Source of the DNA: Bifiguratus adelaidae
Taxonomy: Eukaryota; Mucoromycota; Endogonomycetes; Endogonales
Assembly (NCBI GenBank): GCA_002261195.1
Contig: MVBO01000042.1
Span: 39,573-103,572, forward strand
DNA length: 64,000 nucleotides
Reading direction: 5' to 3'
The notes under the pieces are model-generated. The model was not told the DNA's origin. It made no database searches and was given only the letters and a program-made list of their open reading frames with translations. Both the position numbers and the translations under genes were made by a program. Of this stretch, positions 46,587 to 57,879 are shown piece by piece. Each line of letters opens with the position of its first letter. Within the stretch, counting starts at the first letter, position 1.

Positions 46587-47106
46587 CTTGGAGGTGTATT
46601 CCAAGAGGCGGTATTACAAGTGTTGAGATGATATAAACGCAAATGCGCCCTTTCAAAGTGGATGCACCGTGCCAATGTCGCCAAGTTGTCCTATAGATAG
46701 AATGCAGGTAATTTGCTCACTTGCACCTTCGTTTGGTCACTACTGCGCCACAGTGCCCTTGTACTCTTTGAAATGTCTGAGTATGCCTGTAGCTGTAGTG
46801 GTTATCACCCTTAACCGTAAATTAACAAGTGAACACTCCTTGGGATGTAGTGCCGACGTGCTCCGTCGATGCAAATCTGGTCAAATTTTCCGCTTGGAGA
46901 GAACAAAGAAGGGGGAATGGATGTTTATATGCAGGTTAGAAAGAGGTAGGGAGAGGTGTAGCCGTGGTACCAGTGTTGATAGGTTGATCCATATCATCAG
47001 ATGGTCTATTATTCTTCATTATGTGATGGTCAAGAATGCGCAGGGAGAAGACCCGTCGTCATCACATGGGCGATTGTCCTTAAAAGGAAACAGGCACACT
47101 TTGGCC
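46587..47106. other. Divergent intergenic region
   Basis: 520 bases between the Zn2Cys6 gene (minus) and the HhH-protein gene (plus). The downstream frame is open from 46669, but no family resemblance exists before the ATG at 47107, so I treat this as promoter DNA. Confidence 0.45.
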
Positions 47107-48043
47107 ATGGACGCCAAGGCAACGACGCGATATCTGGCCTTGTATCCTGCTGTGCTGAAAAAGCTTGCTTCAACACGCAAGGATGGACAACGTCTTATTG
47201 ACCTTGATGAATGGTTTTGGAAAGAGTTGCCAAAGACTGTCGCCGAGCGTGGTGTGGACCAAGGTCTAACCAAAAAGGAGCTGCAAAAGGTGACAGAGTG
47301 GAAACTCGAGGTAAAGAGGCTAAAGTGAGCAAACATCCGACGTTTTCGCTAATACTGTGACTATAGAGAGGAAAAACACGGCCGAGGTTGAAAACCTTGG
47401 TGGCGTCCAACGACTCCGCCGAGGTGGAGCGTGTCACGCGTAAAGCTGCAACACGGGCTATGGAGGGTGATATTGTTCAGGCTGTGGAAACTTTGTGCGA
47501 ATTGAAAGGTATCGGGCCTGCAACAGCGACAGGTAGGTGAGTGGATACCAACCATTCGATGTCAAGTGACAACACTGTAGCAATCGCATGCGCCTTCACG
47601 GATAATATCGCCTTCTTAGCGGATGAGACAATGGAGATGCTCAAAGATCGATTGGGCAAGGTTGATTATACCATAAAGTATTTTCGCGCATTCCATGAAG
47701 AAATCAACAACATCACTGCCTCCTTGAATGAGGATGTCGACGCAGACACAAAGAGCGGTAAGTCATTGCCATCGGTGTCCCCCCAACTTATACAGTGTAG
47801 GTCCATACTCTTGCAAAGACTTTGGACAAAGTCTTTGGAGCCAATTTCACTGCAAAAAACTCTCATTGGATGATGAAAATCTTTCTGGTTCCAAAGAACC
47901 TGCTACTGATTTGAAACGGGTAAGGAACAGCACACCCAGTTTTCCATAAATCTTATGCTGGCATCTCACAGAAAAGTGACACTGGAGACAGACATGTAAA
48001 AAATGGTAATGCTGTAGACAGGAAAAAGTCGAGAATGAAGTGA
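47107..48043 (+). CDS. Conserved helix-hairpin-helix-like protein of unknown function
   Basis: Five exons: 47107-47310, 47367-47532, 47581-47757, 47801-47919 and 47972-48043, giving 245 residues. The N-terminal half (LIDLDEWFWKELPKTVAERG, LTKKELQKVTEWKLERGKTR, PRLKTLVASN) and the central CELKGIGPATATAIACAF match a small eukaryotic family I remember as uncharacterised. Its hallmark is a K/RGKxRPRL motif and a helix-hairpin-helix-like LKGIGPATA, the fold element of DNA glycosylases and other non-specific nucleic-acid binders. No catalytic residues of HhH-GPD glycosylases are evident. The C-terminal exon is basic (DRKKSRMK), compatible with nuclear localisation. The frame is restored exactly at each splice. 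Function should be left open. Confidence 0.78.
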
Positions 48044-48148
48044 ACATATTGTACACAAAAATATCTCATCAACGTGTTTCGAGTATATGCATCTATTACA
48101 GTGAAAATATGTACATTATTATTAGTTTGGAGAGATCCTGCAAACCCT

Positions 48149-49886
48149 TTAGGGAAGGTATTTTGGGTTCAGTCCCGCATCAAACTCCAGCAACATAATA
48201 CTTTTATCTTGTGATACGCTAATAGACGTAAGCTCACGATACAATTGCATTCTGTACTTTTCACTCACCTTATGAGTTTGCCAGCGGAAAATTGTAGATC
48301 GAACACCCAGCTAGAGTGCCCAGACTCAAAACGGAGAAGGCTCTGTCCTGTAGCACGATCCCACACTCGGATGGATTGATCATAGCTACCACTCACAACC
48401 TAGCACATGTGCGTTAGACAGTGTCTTTCGACTTGCACCCTTTAGCTTCTTACTCGTTCCTCGTCAAAATGAAGCGTGCGCACAAGATCGGTGTGGCCTT
48501 CCAGTGTCTGCAGACAATCTCCCGTTTCCACGTCCCAGATCTTAATGGTATTGTCATTCGAGCCGGACACGATGATCTTGCCGTCATACTGCACGCAAGC
48601 AAGTCCCCGAGAATGACCTACAAAGTTACGAATACACTGTCCGGTCTGCAGATTCCACATTTTGATTACCGCGTCTCCGGAAGCGGACACAATCTGGAAT
48701 AGTGTCAAACGACATCAACTAATTCGTACGACCGCACCCACATTATTCCCCTTCAATTGCACCGTATTCACTGGACCACCATGACCAGTCAACACGTTGA
48801 GTTGAGCACCGGTAGACATATCCCAGATACGTATAGTGGCATCCTTGGAGCAAGTGACTAAGATGTTGTCGACAAAGCACAGATCAAGAACCCCCATCTC
48901 ATGACCCCTTAGCACATGAATTTGCTGCATCGTCCGAACATTCCATATGACCACAGTCGTATCTGAAGAACCGGAAGCCAGGACATTGTCATCGTATTGG
49001 AGGCATAGAACTGAAAGCCGGTGAGCCGTTACTGTTCGATAGCACCTTCGTGTCCGTATATCCCAAAACTTGATAGTACGATCTCTGCTACCGGTGACGA
49101 TCTACCGAGCGGTGTTAAGCAGCAACTTTCTCAATTCTGCGGCCAATCCTCACCTTTTTATCGTCGAACTGTAGACAATACACACTGTCTTCGTGACCTC
49201 TGAGCGTACTTGACTTCACTCTGCCATTCTTCCAGTTGTAATCTAAGATATATCTTGTCTTCACCGCCTCCTTCCAATCAAAATGCGTTGGCTGAGATGT
49301 AATAAATAAAGATTCCGAATTCTTCGGTCTCCGCCAACGGAGAGAATAAAAATGTCGCCAAATCGCCGGTTCCTGAGTTAACCGAAGCCAAGTTTTGGAA
49401 ACTGTTGACATCCTGGCGACCGTAATGGGTTCTGTGAAACGTATAATTAACAATGACAGCTCGGATGGAAGCAAAGCCAGGAAATCTACAAGCAGATCCC
49501 TTTAGAGTGCGAAGAACATGCAAACAGCAGCACCTACCTAGGCGAGGCCCAACGTCTTCTAGAGCACTAATGGTTTTCTGGAAGAATCCCTCATCAATGC
49601 GCATATGTCGTGTCGATGAACGGCGAAAGGTAGATGTAATCCGGCGCTGTTTCATTTTACGCAGACCTGCTTTAGACGCGTGTCCAGGACGATGACTGGC
49701 AAGGGATGTAGTAGCGCATTTTGTGTCAACTGCCCATGGTATAGGAGTCGCTTCCTCCATGGCGATGTCAGAGTCACCATGGTTGCCGTCATCTGCGCTT
49801 CTGTACATGCTGAAACCCACAAAGCTCCTGCTTATATAGTCCAGAAGCCTCGCTCTGAGAGATGCCTTTCTAGAGACCTCTCGCAT
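48149..49886 (-). CDS. F-box / WD40-repeat protein (SCF substrate receptor)
   Basis: Six exons: 49886-49538, 49485-49154, 49101-48730, 48693-48454, 48399-48269 and 48218-48149, giving 497 residues. After a basic N terminus (about 115 residues) the F-box is DFLALLPSELSLLIIRFTEP followed by MSTVSKTWLRLTQEPAIWRH (about 117-160); it should dock on Skp1 of an SCF ubiquitin ligase. Seven WD repeats follow (about 210-497), for example RGHEDSVYCLQFDD, IVTGSRDRTIKFWD, VLASGSSDTTVVIWN, IIVSGSNDNTIKIWD, VVSGSYDQSIRVWD, ending ISVSQDKSIMLLEF. Together they form a propeller that binds phosphorylated substrates. I cannot tell which family (Cdc4/Pop1, Met30-type or other) it belongs to. An upstream GTG-initiated extension exists; I took the first ATG. 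It is divergent with THO2 (294 bases between starts). Confidence 0.9.
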
Positions 49887-50180
49887 GCTGTCCTTGTTCA
49901 CTTCTTCAGCATGTAGAGCAAGATGACACGAAACCTCCCCGCTTCAGGATTTAGGGGAATGAGCTTTCCTTTTTGGGATGAAAGCATGCCTTGCCTGACG
50001 CGGTGTCAACGGAGAGAGCGCGCGTACACAGCGTTAGCCGTCTAATGAACATATACGATACAGTGCTCTAGCTCATAGCGGACTTAATGTCCATCAACTC
50101 TCACTTTATCTTCTCTCTGACTTCAACGGTTGCCCATGCCCAAATCCATAAATTTCGTGTTTTGAAAGTGCAGTGACCTT

Positions 50181-53100
50181 ATGCCATCCGCCGATGAGCA
50201 ATTTGCTCAAGTCGCATGGTGCTTGACGCACTGGGAGGATGAAGGACGGGCTGAATTGTAAGAGAGATCTGTTTCAGCGCGTCCAAAACTGAACTAACAT
50301 GTCTGCTATGGCGCAATTATAGGGGGAAGGCCACCGGTGAGGTACTGCATCAGCTAAGCGACGAACCGTCCACGTCGTTGACGGCTTTCCTACACGCCCT
50401 TGTGTCGCGCGCAGTACACAATGATGAAGAATTGGCTCGTGTCCAGGAGCTTCTCCAGACGATCCTTACCGAGAACTCACTCTCTGTGGAGCGGCATTGC
50501 AATCTGGTGGATACAATTATCGATGTCGTTTGGGAAAACGATGTTGCCTTACAGGACACCCATGATCATTGGGCAGCACGCGTGAGTGTTGGCAAGGCAA
50601 CTCCTGCAGTGATATCTGCTGAGGACGACAAGCGTGAACGTCTGAAGAAGGTAGCCCACTTTCTGGCGGTAGGTGTAGACATGACGTTCTGGGTGCAATT
50701 CGCTCATTTATATTAGTATGGAAACGCAGGCGGTGACGGCCACCAGGTATGTTTCTCGACTGTCTCAATTCCAATAACCGTAACATCGACCCGACCTCGT
50801 GTGCAGTTTATACCGAAACACCTCCTGATCGAGAGATGGGAAACAACACTTTTGGCAGAGTTGGGACTAATACCTGATCGCGCAGCCTTCGAAAAGAAAT
50901 TGATCAGAACGAACACGGCTCTTTTGTAAGTTTCTGGGACGAAACGGCATTGCCTAACCTAAAGCGCTTTGCAGGTACAAGCAACAGAAATTCAATCTTT
51001 TGCGGGAGGAGTCGGAAGGCTACTCGAAACTTTTGTCAGGAGTGGCTACGCAAGCTGCACAATACCAACCGTTGGATGGAGTCAATGATGGCATAACAAG
51101 GGCCATACAAAATATGCAAAGTCTGATTGGTGAGTTTCTTCAATTTGCTTAGTACTCCATCTTAACGCCGGTATCTGATCTCCTTCGTAGGCTACTTTGA
51201 TCTGGATCCAAATCGTGTTTTAGATCTTATTTTGGACGCCTTTATTGCGAATGTGGATAGTCAGCACGAGTTTTTCTTACGGCTGCTGGAAGCTTCGCCA
51301 TGGGCAAAAAGAGATACATCAGCAACGTCATCGCAACGCACAAACCAAATGTTCCCCTCAGTAGACAACCATGCTTTTGCAAGCAAAGAAGGCATATTTG
51401 CCCAAATTTTAGCGTTCAAGTTTAAGTTCTATCAGGTAACTACATCTTACTCTGTCAGTATAACGGGTTCTAATCTACATTCAGCAAGAGGAAAATTTCG
51501 GAGACGAGCCATCAGGACTTTTCCTTGTCACGGCTTTGCTCATCAGCAAAGATTACTTGTCTATCCTCGATATTTACGAAAGTGTGAGTGAAAGTTGACT
51601 TTCCCTCCTATAGGCTCACAATATAACCGTGTCTTAGTTGGCCCCGAACGATACAGAGCTCGAAGCGGAACAGGGTGCATGGCGAAAAAGCTTACTCGAC
51701 AAAGCCAAAACAAGCGGTGGAGGACTTTTGGCTGTTTGTATCTGCGTCCCATGTTGATGAATGCTGTCTAAAACTCATGCACTGTAGTCGTACGCACCGT
51801 TGGGTGACGATCCTAGGGAGAGCCCCAAAGCTACTGCCAACTCGGATGTGCCCGAATCTGCAAAAGACGCTCAACCGGTTAAGAGGCGTACCAATCAGAA
51901 AATGGAGATCCTCAAAGCATCCCTGCTCCTAGGCGATTTACCGAATGCAATGTTCTTTCTCTACAAGCAAAGTGAATACACGGGCTCGGAACCTGATGTC
52001 GCCATACTTCTTTGTCGAATTGTGCACGCTATGCTTGAGCCAGTTGATATCGCATACGGCTCAAATCGAGATGAGTAAGCACACCTCTCGTTTTCATGGA
52101 AGATCGCTTAAACCAATCTGGCTTTAGAGCGAACGACACTTCCAAGTCGGGCCAGTCATACTTTCAATATGAGGGCTGGTCGGATCGCATTATCACTTGC
52201 AACACATTCGAGGACATTCAAACCTACGCCCTTCCGATTCTGAGATTGCTGGGATGCCGCATTTACCATGACATGCCTTTGTATTCTAGACTTTGCCGGA
52301 TAGGGAATGCGGTGTTGCGTCAAGTGAGTTTAAACCTCACGCCAAGGTTGAGTACTGACTATGAATGTTCGCTCATCACTAGGATCCTGGCAACACAAAG
52401 GCCGTTTGGAACACAATCTTGCGACAGAATCTCATTCCAGCAATAAGTTTAGTCTACGCCAATCCCGGTATGATCCACGAATTGTGGACTATCCTCGAGC
52501 ATTTCCCTTACACAGAACGTTACGCGTTATATGGAGAATGGGACGTCGATATGTATAAAAAGATTCCGGAGCTGAAGCTAGCCAAGGCGGAAGCGGAGAG
52601 GGAAGTGAAAGGTGCAATGCGAAGGCTCGCGAAGGAGAACGTCAAGCAGCTTGGAAGGCATCTTGCGAAGATCTGTCATTCAAATCCTCTCGTTGGTTTT
52701 TCGATTATGCTTGATCAAGTACAAGGTTATGATAACCTTGTTTCTCCGGTCGTTGACGCCTGCAAATACCTCACCCAATTTGGTTATGACGTCTTAACAT
52801 ACGTTATAATCGCTAAGCTTACTGGCGACCAGGGACCGGGAAAGCGAGCCAAGAGTCGTTTGAAGGAGGATGGAATAACACATTCGGACTGGCTTCAAGG
52901 TGAGAAATTTGTTCCTTCAGAGAGTTATATGCTTACGATCGTATCAGCCTTGTCGTCCTTCTGTGGAACATTGTTTCGAAAATATCCAATGATGGACTGT
53001 GGTCCACTACTGCAGTACTTGGTCAACCAGTTAGTCGACCACAGCACAGAGGATCTTATTATTCTGCGGGAATTGGTGAACAAAATGGCTGGTATAGAGG

Positions 53101-56100
53101 TTCTCTCGCATTATTCCGGAGCACAGATAGAAGCAATGGCCGGTGGAAGTCTCCTCAGGACGGAAAGCTTGTCTTCCGACGCCAATGATCGAGCCAAGGG
53201 GAATAAGCGCAGCGCCACGCGTTTAATGAAGAGTCTGAAAGACAACAATTTAGCTTTTCCACTGCTAGTATTGATTGCTCAACAGCGCGAAATGTGCATA
53301 TTCAAAGACTCTCTTTCGCAAGTCCGCCATTTGAAATTACTCGGAAACATGTTTGATGAGGTAAGTGACGGCTAACGGATACCAAGAATTGCTATTGCAA
53401 ACTGCTAATCGCCTCGATGCGTTTCCAGTGCCATACTGTCATGCTGCAGTACATGGAGTTTTTGAACAATTTCATGGAAGAGTCGTCGTATATCGAAATG
53501 TTACCCACTTTGACGACATTGCATCAGTCATACGGTCTGCCGATGGAAATTTGTCACCACTTTTTGAGGCCACGCAACATACTAGCACTACGAAAAAGCT
53601 TGCAGGCATCGCCTGGGGACAGCGAAGAAGTTGACAAGCCAAAAGTCATTGATGAGTGTGAAGAAAATAACGCTCAATCGGAAGGCCGGGAAGCGATAGC
53701 CTCTCCGCAGACTATATCACAAAAGGAAATACGCGATCTATTACCACGTAATGTCTGGAATGCCCTTAGGTGAGTAGGCTTTTAGTATGGTTAGGTTCAG
53801 CAGCTTATATTGGCGGTTTTAAGCCCATCTTTTTATACACTCTTTTGGAGCCTAGATCTATACGACATTCATGTCCCCCGCGAACGGTATGCGGCAGAGA
53901 TTGCAAAACTTCAGCATACACTGCAGCAGCTACAAGATGATTGGTCGGAGCTGGCAAAAGTAACGTTTTTACCAGATTGCGTGACTATGTGCGCATGTGC
54001 TCATCCAAGGCATCTTGTAGGGGCTTAATCCGAGTAACCGAAAGCGGCTTCTGGAGCGGACCACCGTCGCGTTAGAATCCTTACAGCGTGAACAGAATGC
54101 GCAGGAAGAGAACCATCGAAATGTTCTCGCGAAGTTGCAAGCTGAGAAGAGCACGTGGTTTACCGATGGTAAGTGAATGAAATAAATGACTTCGGGATCT
54201 TTAAAAGCGTCTATTAGCCTCAAGCAGGGGAGATATTGCTGCGGAGTTCATACAACATTGCTTGCATCCAAGATCGATGATTTCGGCCAAAGATGCCATA
54301 TTTTGTGCTCGAATAATACAATTAATGCACTCCATGGGCACGGAGAATTTCTCCAGTCTTACACTGTATGACAAGGTAAGGGTAGGTTGTGAGGGCGAAC
54401 AGATTGTTGACATCATTCAAGCTTCTTGCGGAGTATGTGAATGCCGAGATATATCTGCGTACCGAAGCAGAAGCGGCGATATATGGTAAGGAAGTTGTAC
54501 TCTTGGAAATCTCCCATTTATTGCTCAATTTCATTTTGGAATATTATTTCAGGCCACTTTCTAAGCGAGATTCTTTGGAATTTGACAAAATGGCATAGAA
54601 GTAGTGACCTGTATCAACAGGAAGGCAAAGGCGGCCAAAATATCCTGCCTGGTTTTCAAAAGAAATGGAATGTGGGAGCAAATTCCAAACAGAACACAGT
54701 ATTGGCAGACTCCCACCTACTGCAATACAATGAGTATCGACAAGTGATGTGGAAATGGCACTGCAAGTTGAATGCGGTAAGTTGATATTCGAGAAATTTT
54801 ACTTTTCCTTTCAGCTTTGAACTCAAGCCTCTTTCCTGCTTAATCAAGATTTTCGACGCGACTTTGACTTCAGGGCAACACCTGCGGATGCGCAACTCCA
54901 TCATTGTCCTGACCCGCATAGAGCACTCATTCCCCCTTGTGCGCCAAATCGGTGACAAACTTCTATCTCGCATTAACGAAATCATTGACACAGAAAGCAA
55001 ACAAGATCTGAAAGTACTTGCCAGAGGGTGCGTATCTGAGATATCGGATTGATCGCAGCTAAAATCAGTCTCCTCCCAGCTATAAGGCCATCTTAGACAA
55101 AAACAAACCAAAATGGGTTGAAATATCCGAGTTTTACGATTATAAGGTCAGTTTTGCATCACCTTTTGTGTCTAGTCTTGTCTGAACATGCAGCACGAAA
55201 CGTGCGAATTTACGCTTAGGCTCGCGTCGTCCCATCTACTGAAAACACGCAGTCTTCCGCTGCCGATGATGTCCGGAAGGAACGAGACGAAAAAGAGGAA
55301 GTACCGAACGACTCCCGAGCGCCGCACGACAAACAGATGTCTGAATCAAAGCGCGACGAAGGTAGGGGCATTTTGTTCCGTAAGGTGTTGCGAAACTCTA
55401 GCTGACCAAACTGCGCAGAGCGTGTCAGCGATTCGACAATCCAGGACGATAAAGAGGAACCGAAAGACGAAAAATCAATAGCCGAGAATGCGACCTTAAA
55501 TGAGCAGACTGCTGGCATGGACGTCGACTCTGTGCGAATAGCGGAACAGACACCAAAAGCTGGCCTTTCAAGATCATCATCCCCTCGATCCTCCTCAGGC
55601 GATGTAATTACACCCATTGCCGAATCTCCCAAAGTTGAAGATCGCGAGTCAAACAAGAAGAGAAAAATTCCCGAATCTATCGATCAGGCTCCTGGTACCT
55701 TAGATACGTCCAACTCAAAACGCGCCCGCAAGGAGGATGCTGAGGACAAGCCGATGGCAAATGAGGAGGACAAACCGCCCTCCGGTCCCCGAGCAGAACG
55801 AAATGAGGACAAGAAGGAAACAGATGGCAAAAGGCGAAGGTGAGGCGGTGTGCGAATTAATATTGATATTAATTTACTTACCCGATGCTTTCGAACAGCG
55901 ATTCCCGCACAAGCTCCTACCAGGACCGTGGTTCCCGTAATGCCCGGGAGGAGAGAGATGTTGATGCATGGAGCAGACGCAATGGCAGAGAGCATACACA
56001 TAGAAGGGATGACGATCGGGACAGGGCTCATGGGGACAGAAGGGATAGGAGATACAGAGATGATAGGTCATATCGGGACGAGAGAAGGCAGCGGGATGAC

Positions 56101-56121
56101 CGTGCGTATAGGCGACGATGA
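50181..56121 (+). CDS. THO2: THO complex subunit 2 (Tho2/THOC2)
   Basis: Largest subunit of the THO complex, which couples transcription elongation to mRNP assembly and export and limits R-loops. I resolve 22 exons: 50181-50257, 50323-50668, 50717-50746, 50807-50925, 50975-51129, 51191-51435, 51485-51583, 51638-51733, 51788-52074, 52128-52323, 52383-53360, 53429-53769, 53824-53959, 54021-54168, 54218-54375, 54422-54485, 54553-54776, 54849-55027, 55080-55146, 55220-55361, 55419-55839 and 55899-56121. The product has 1,576 residues; yeast Tho2 is about 1,600. Signatures are YKQQKFNLLREESEGYSKLL, GYFDLDPNRVLDLILDAFI, NPGMIHELWTILEHFPYTER, YALYGEWD, KAEAEREVKGAMRRLAKENV, ICHSNPLVGFSIMLDQVQGY and RMRNSIIVLTRI. 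The tail is Lys/Arg/Glu/Ser-rich and ends in an RD/RR-dipeptide stretch, typical of RNA binding. Three acceptors are AAG and one donor is GTTTGT. Confidence 0.93.
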
Positions 56122-57879
56122 ACAAATATCTTGAGTTGCTTGTACAGCCATACATCTGTAATTGAAAATGTCGCCTTATTGGCGAAAGATCGAATAGATG
56201 TACGTAACTTTACAATCATGTAGCTCGCGTTGAAGGCAAACCAAGCTGAAGACTGCAGGTCGAATCGTCGATGATGCAAAATTCTGCGTCGTTGCTCAAG
56301 GGGCGATTGACACTCATTGAGCCAGTATGTTACGACCACTAGCTGTTATGCGGTATCCTGTCGTTTGCTTCCTCAATGACGCACAAGCCTTACAATATGG
56401 CCCCAGGTTTGACCGCCCGAAGCAACGAAAGTGCTGGGGGCCTTGCTGCATCACATTCGTAAAGACTTCTTTCATCATTACTCAAAGAGTATTTTCATTT
56501 AACGAGGTTGAATAAATGTTATTGCTCGCCATCACTCAACGATGCACAGCGGTTCTGGCTGCAGCTGGTGAAGATTTTGCAACCTACAGTGCTTTATTCA
56601 CCATGCCTTATTAAGTGCAATATAATGAGACGTTAGCACAGGATATGGCGACAATATGATCGTCTCAATTGGGCTCCTTTCATTAAGCAATGAAAGGTGA
56701 GGATCTGGGGCAAAGGGAGGTAGATGTTTGCTCGACGAGATTATTCAATGTGTTTCCGTGTAATGACACGCAAGTACAAGCATGTCATGAAGCTGCTATA
56801 TCCAATTTCTGGACGCCAATTTCTCCACAGTAGAACGACATTTTCACGGGGAATCAAGGAGTATCAGCCTGAGCAGACACCCATACGGGACATTGGTTAT
56901 CTGCGTACGCATAAAGCATTCCTGCTTTGCCCGCAACTTGTTAGCTATCTCCGGCCTTGTGTGATATGCGTATAAGTCTCAAATAAGGAGCATTTTTGAG
57001 CTTCGCTTCTAACAGCCGTGCGACTTCATAGCTCCTGTCGTGAACGCAGCCTTATGTAATAGGAGATTGAGGATACAGCAACAAGGCTTGAATAAGTATT
57101 CAGCATGCACAGAGTGTTGAAAAGTAAGTATGCGTGATGACATTGTTAGTCTTCTGAATTAGGCCTTGCGTATAATTGAGCAAGCAATGGGCCTGAGCGA
57201 GACTAGCTTCTCCATTCTGGATACCTTTGATGACTTCTGTCGTGACACGCAGATATCAATCTCAACGACCGTGTAAGTCTACAGCCTCAGGTGCATATCA
57301 TAACAACCTGCCCTCCAAGCTCTATCTATGGCACTTTGCCCTACATCTCGAATCTGAAGTTTGCCGCTTGGCCACTACGACTCATGAGCACTGTCCCAAA
57401 AACGTTTTCCTATTCTTGTCAATCGCAAAGCCCAAGGACCAATTCTTATCCGACTCTATCATGGCCAACGCGTCATCTGCTCTCTCATGTTTTACTTTGA
57501 TCTTTCGGCGGATGCCTTGGCCGTTAACCCATTTGATTATGTTCATAATCAGCGGCTTATGCCTCGCATTTCCCGTCCATTATCAACAAAGAGAAGGATC
57601 CTAGTTCCTGGTCCTCCCAGTCCCGTCTCGGAATACCTGACAGCACTTGCGGCTCTGTCTTAGTCCAAACGCCTGACACTTACAATGCATACAGGACTCT
57701 CGGATCTGATCTAATGTGAAAGTACCTACAATTTGCTTGTATGGCTACTGTAACGTGACGGCAAATCAATTTCTTCTGGCATTTGACTGGCACATTGTCT
57801 CACTACAAATTGGAGCATGTTGGGAGTATGCGTTGGATCTCTCAAGGACGCTCAGATTACTGTCTGTTTGGACTACTAC
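56122..57879. other. Gene-poor DNA between THO2 and the heptamer block
   Basis: 1,758 bases with no recognised gene. Small ORFs occur but none resembles a known family. A possible unrecognised split gene is noted separately at 57165-57663. TACTGTA heptamers are essentially absent until about 57880. Confidence 0.5.
57165..57663 (+). other. Possible exon remnants of an unrecognised gene
   Basis: A stretch flanked by TAG and GTAAGT (57165-57272) reads ALRIIEQAMGLSETSFSILD then TFDDFCRDTQISISTTV, which looks like a coding exon by composition. Further on a different frame reads QRVICSLMFYFDLSADALAV then NPFDYVHNQRL and ends at a stop near 57663. I could not join these into one consistent model or recognise a family. 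It could be a degenerate gene or chance. Confidence 0.2.

Noticed and set aside
46669-47328. 219-codon ORF as a longer N terminus for the HhH protein
   Set aside because: Family resemblance starts only at the Met at 47107; the upstream part looks like promoter DNA.
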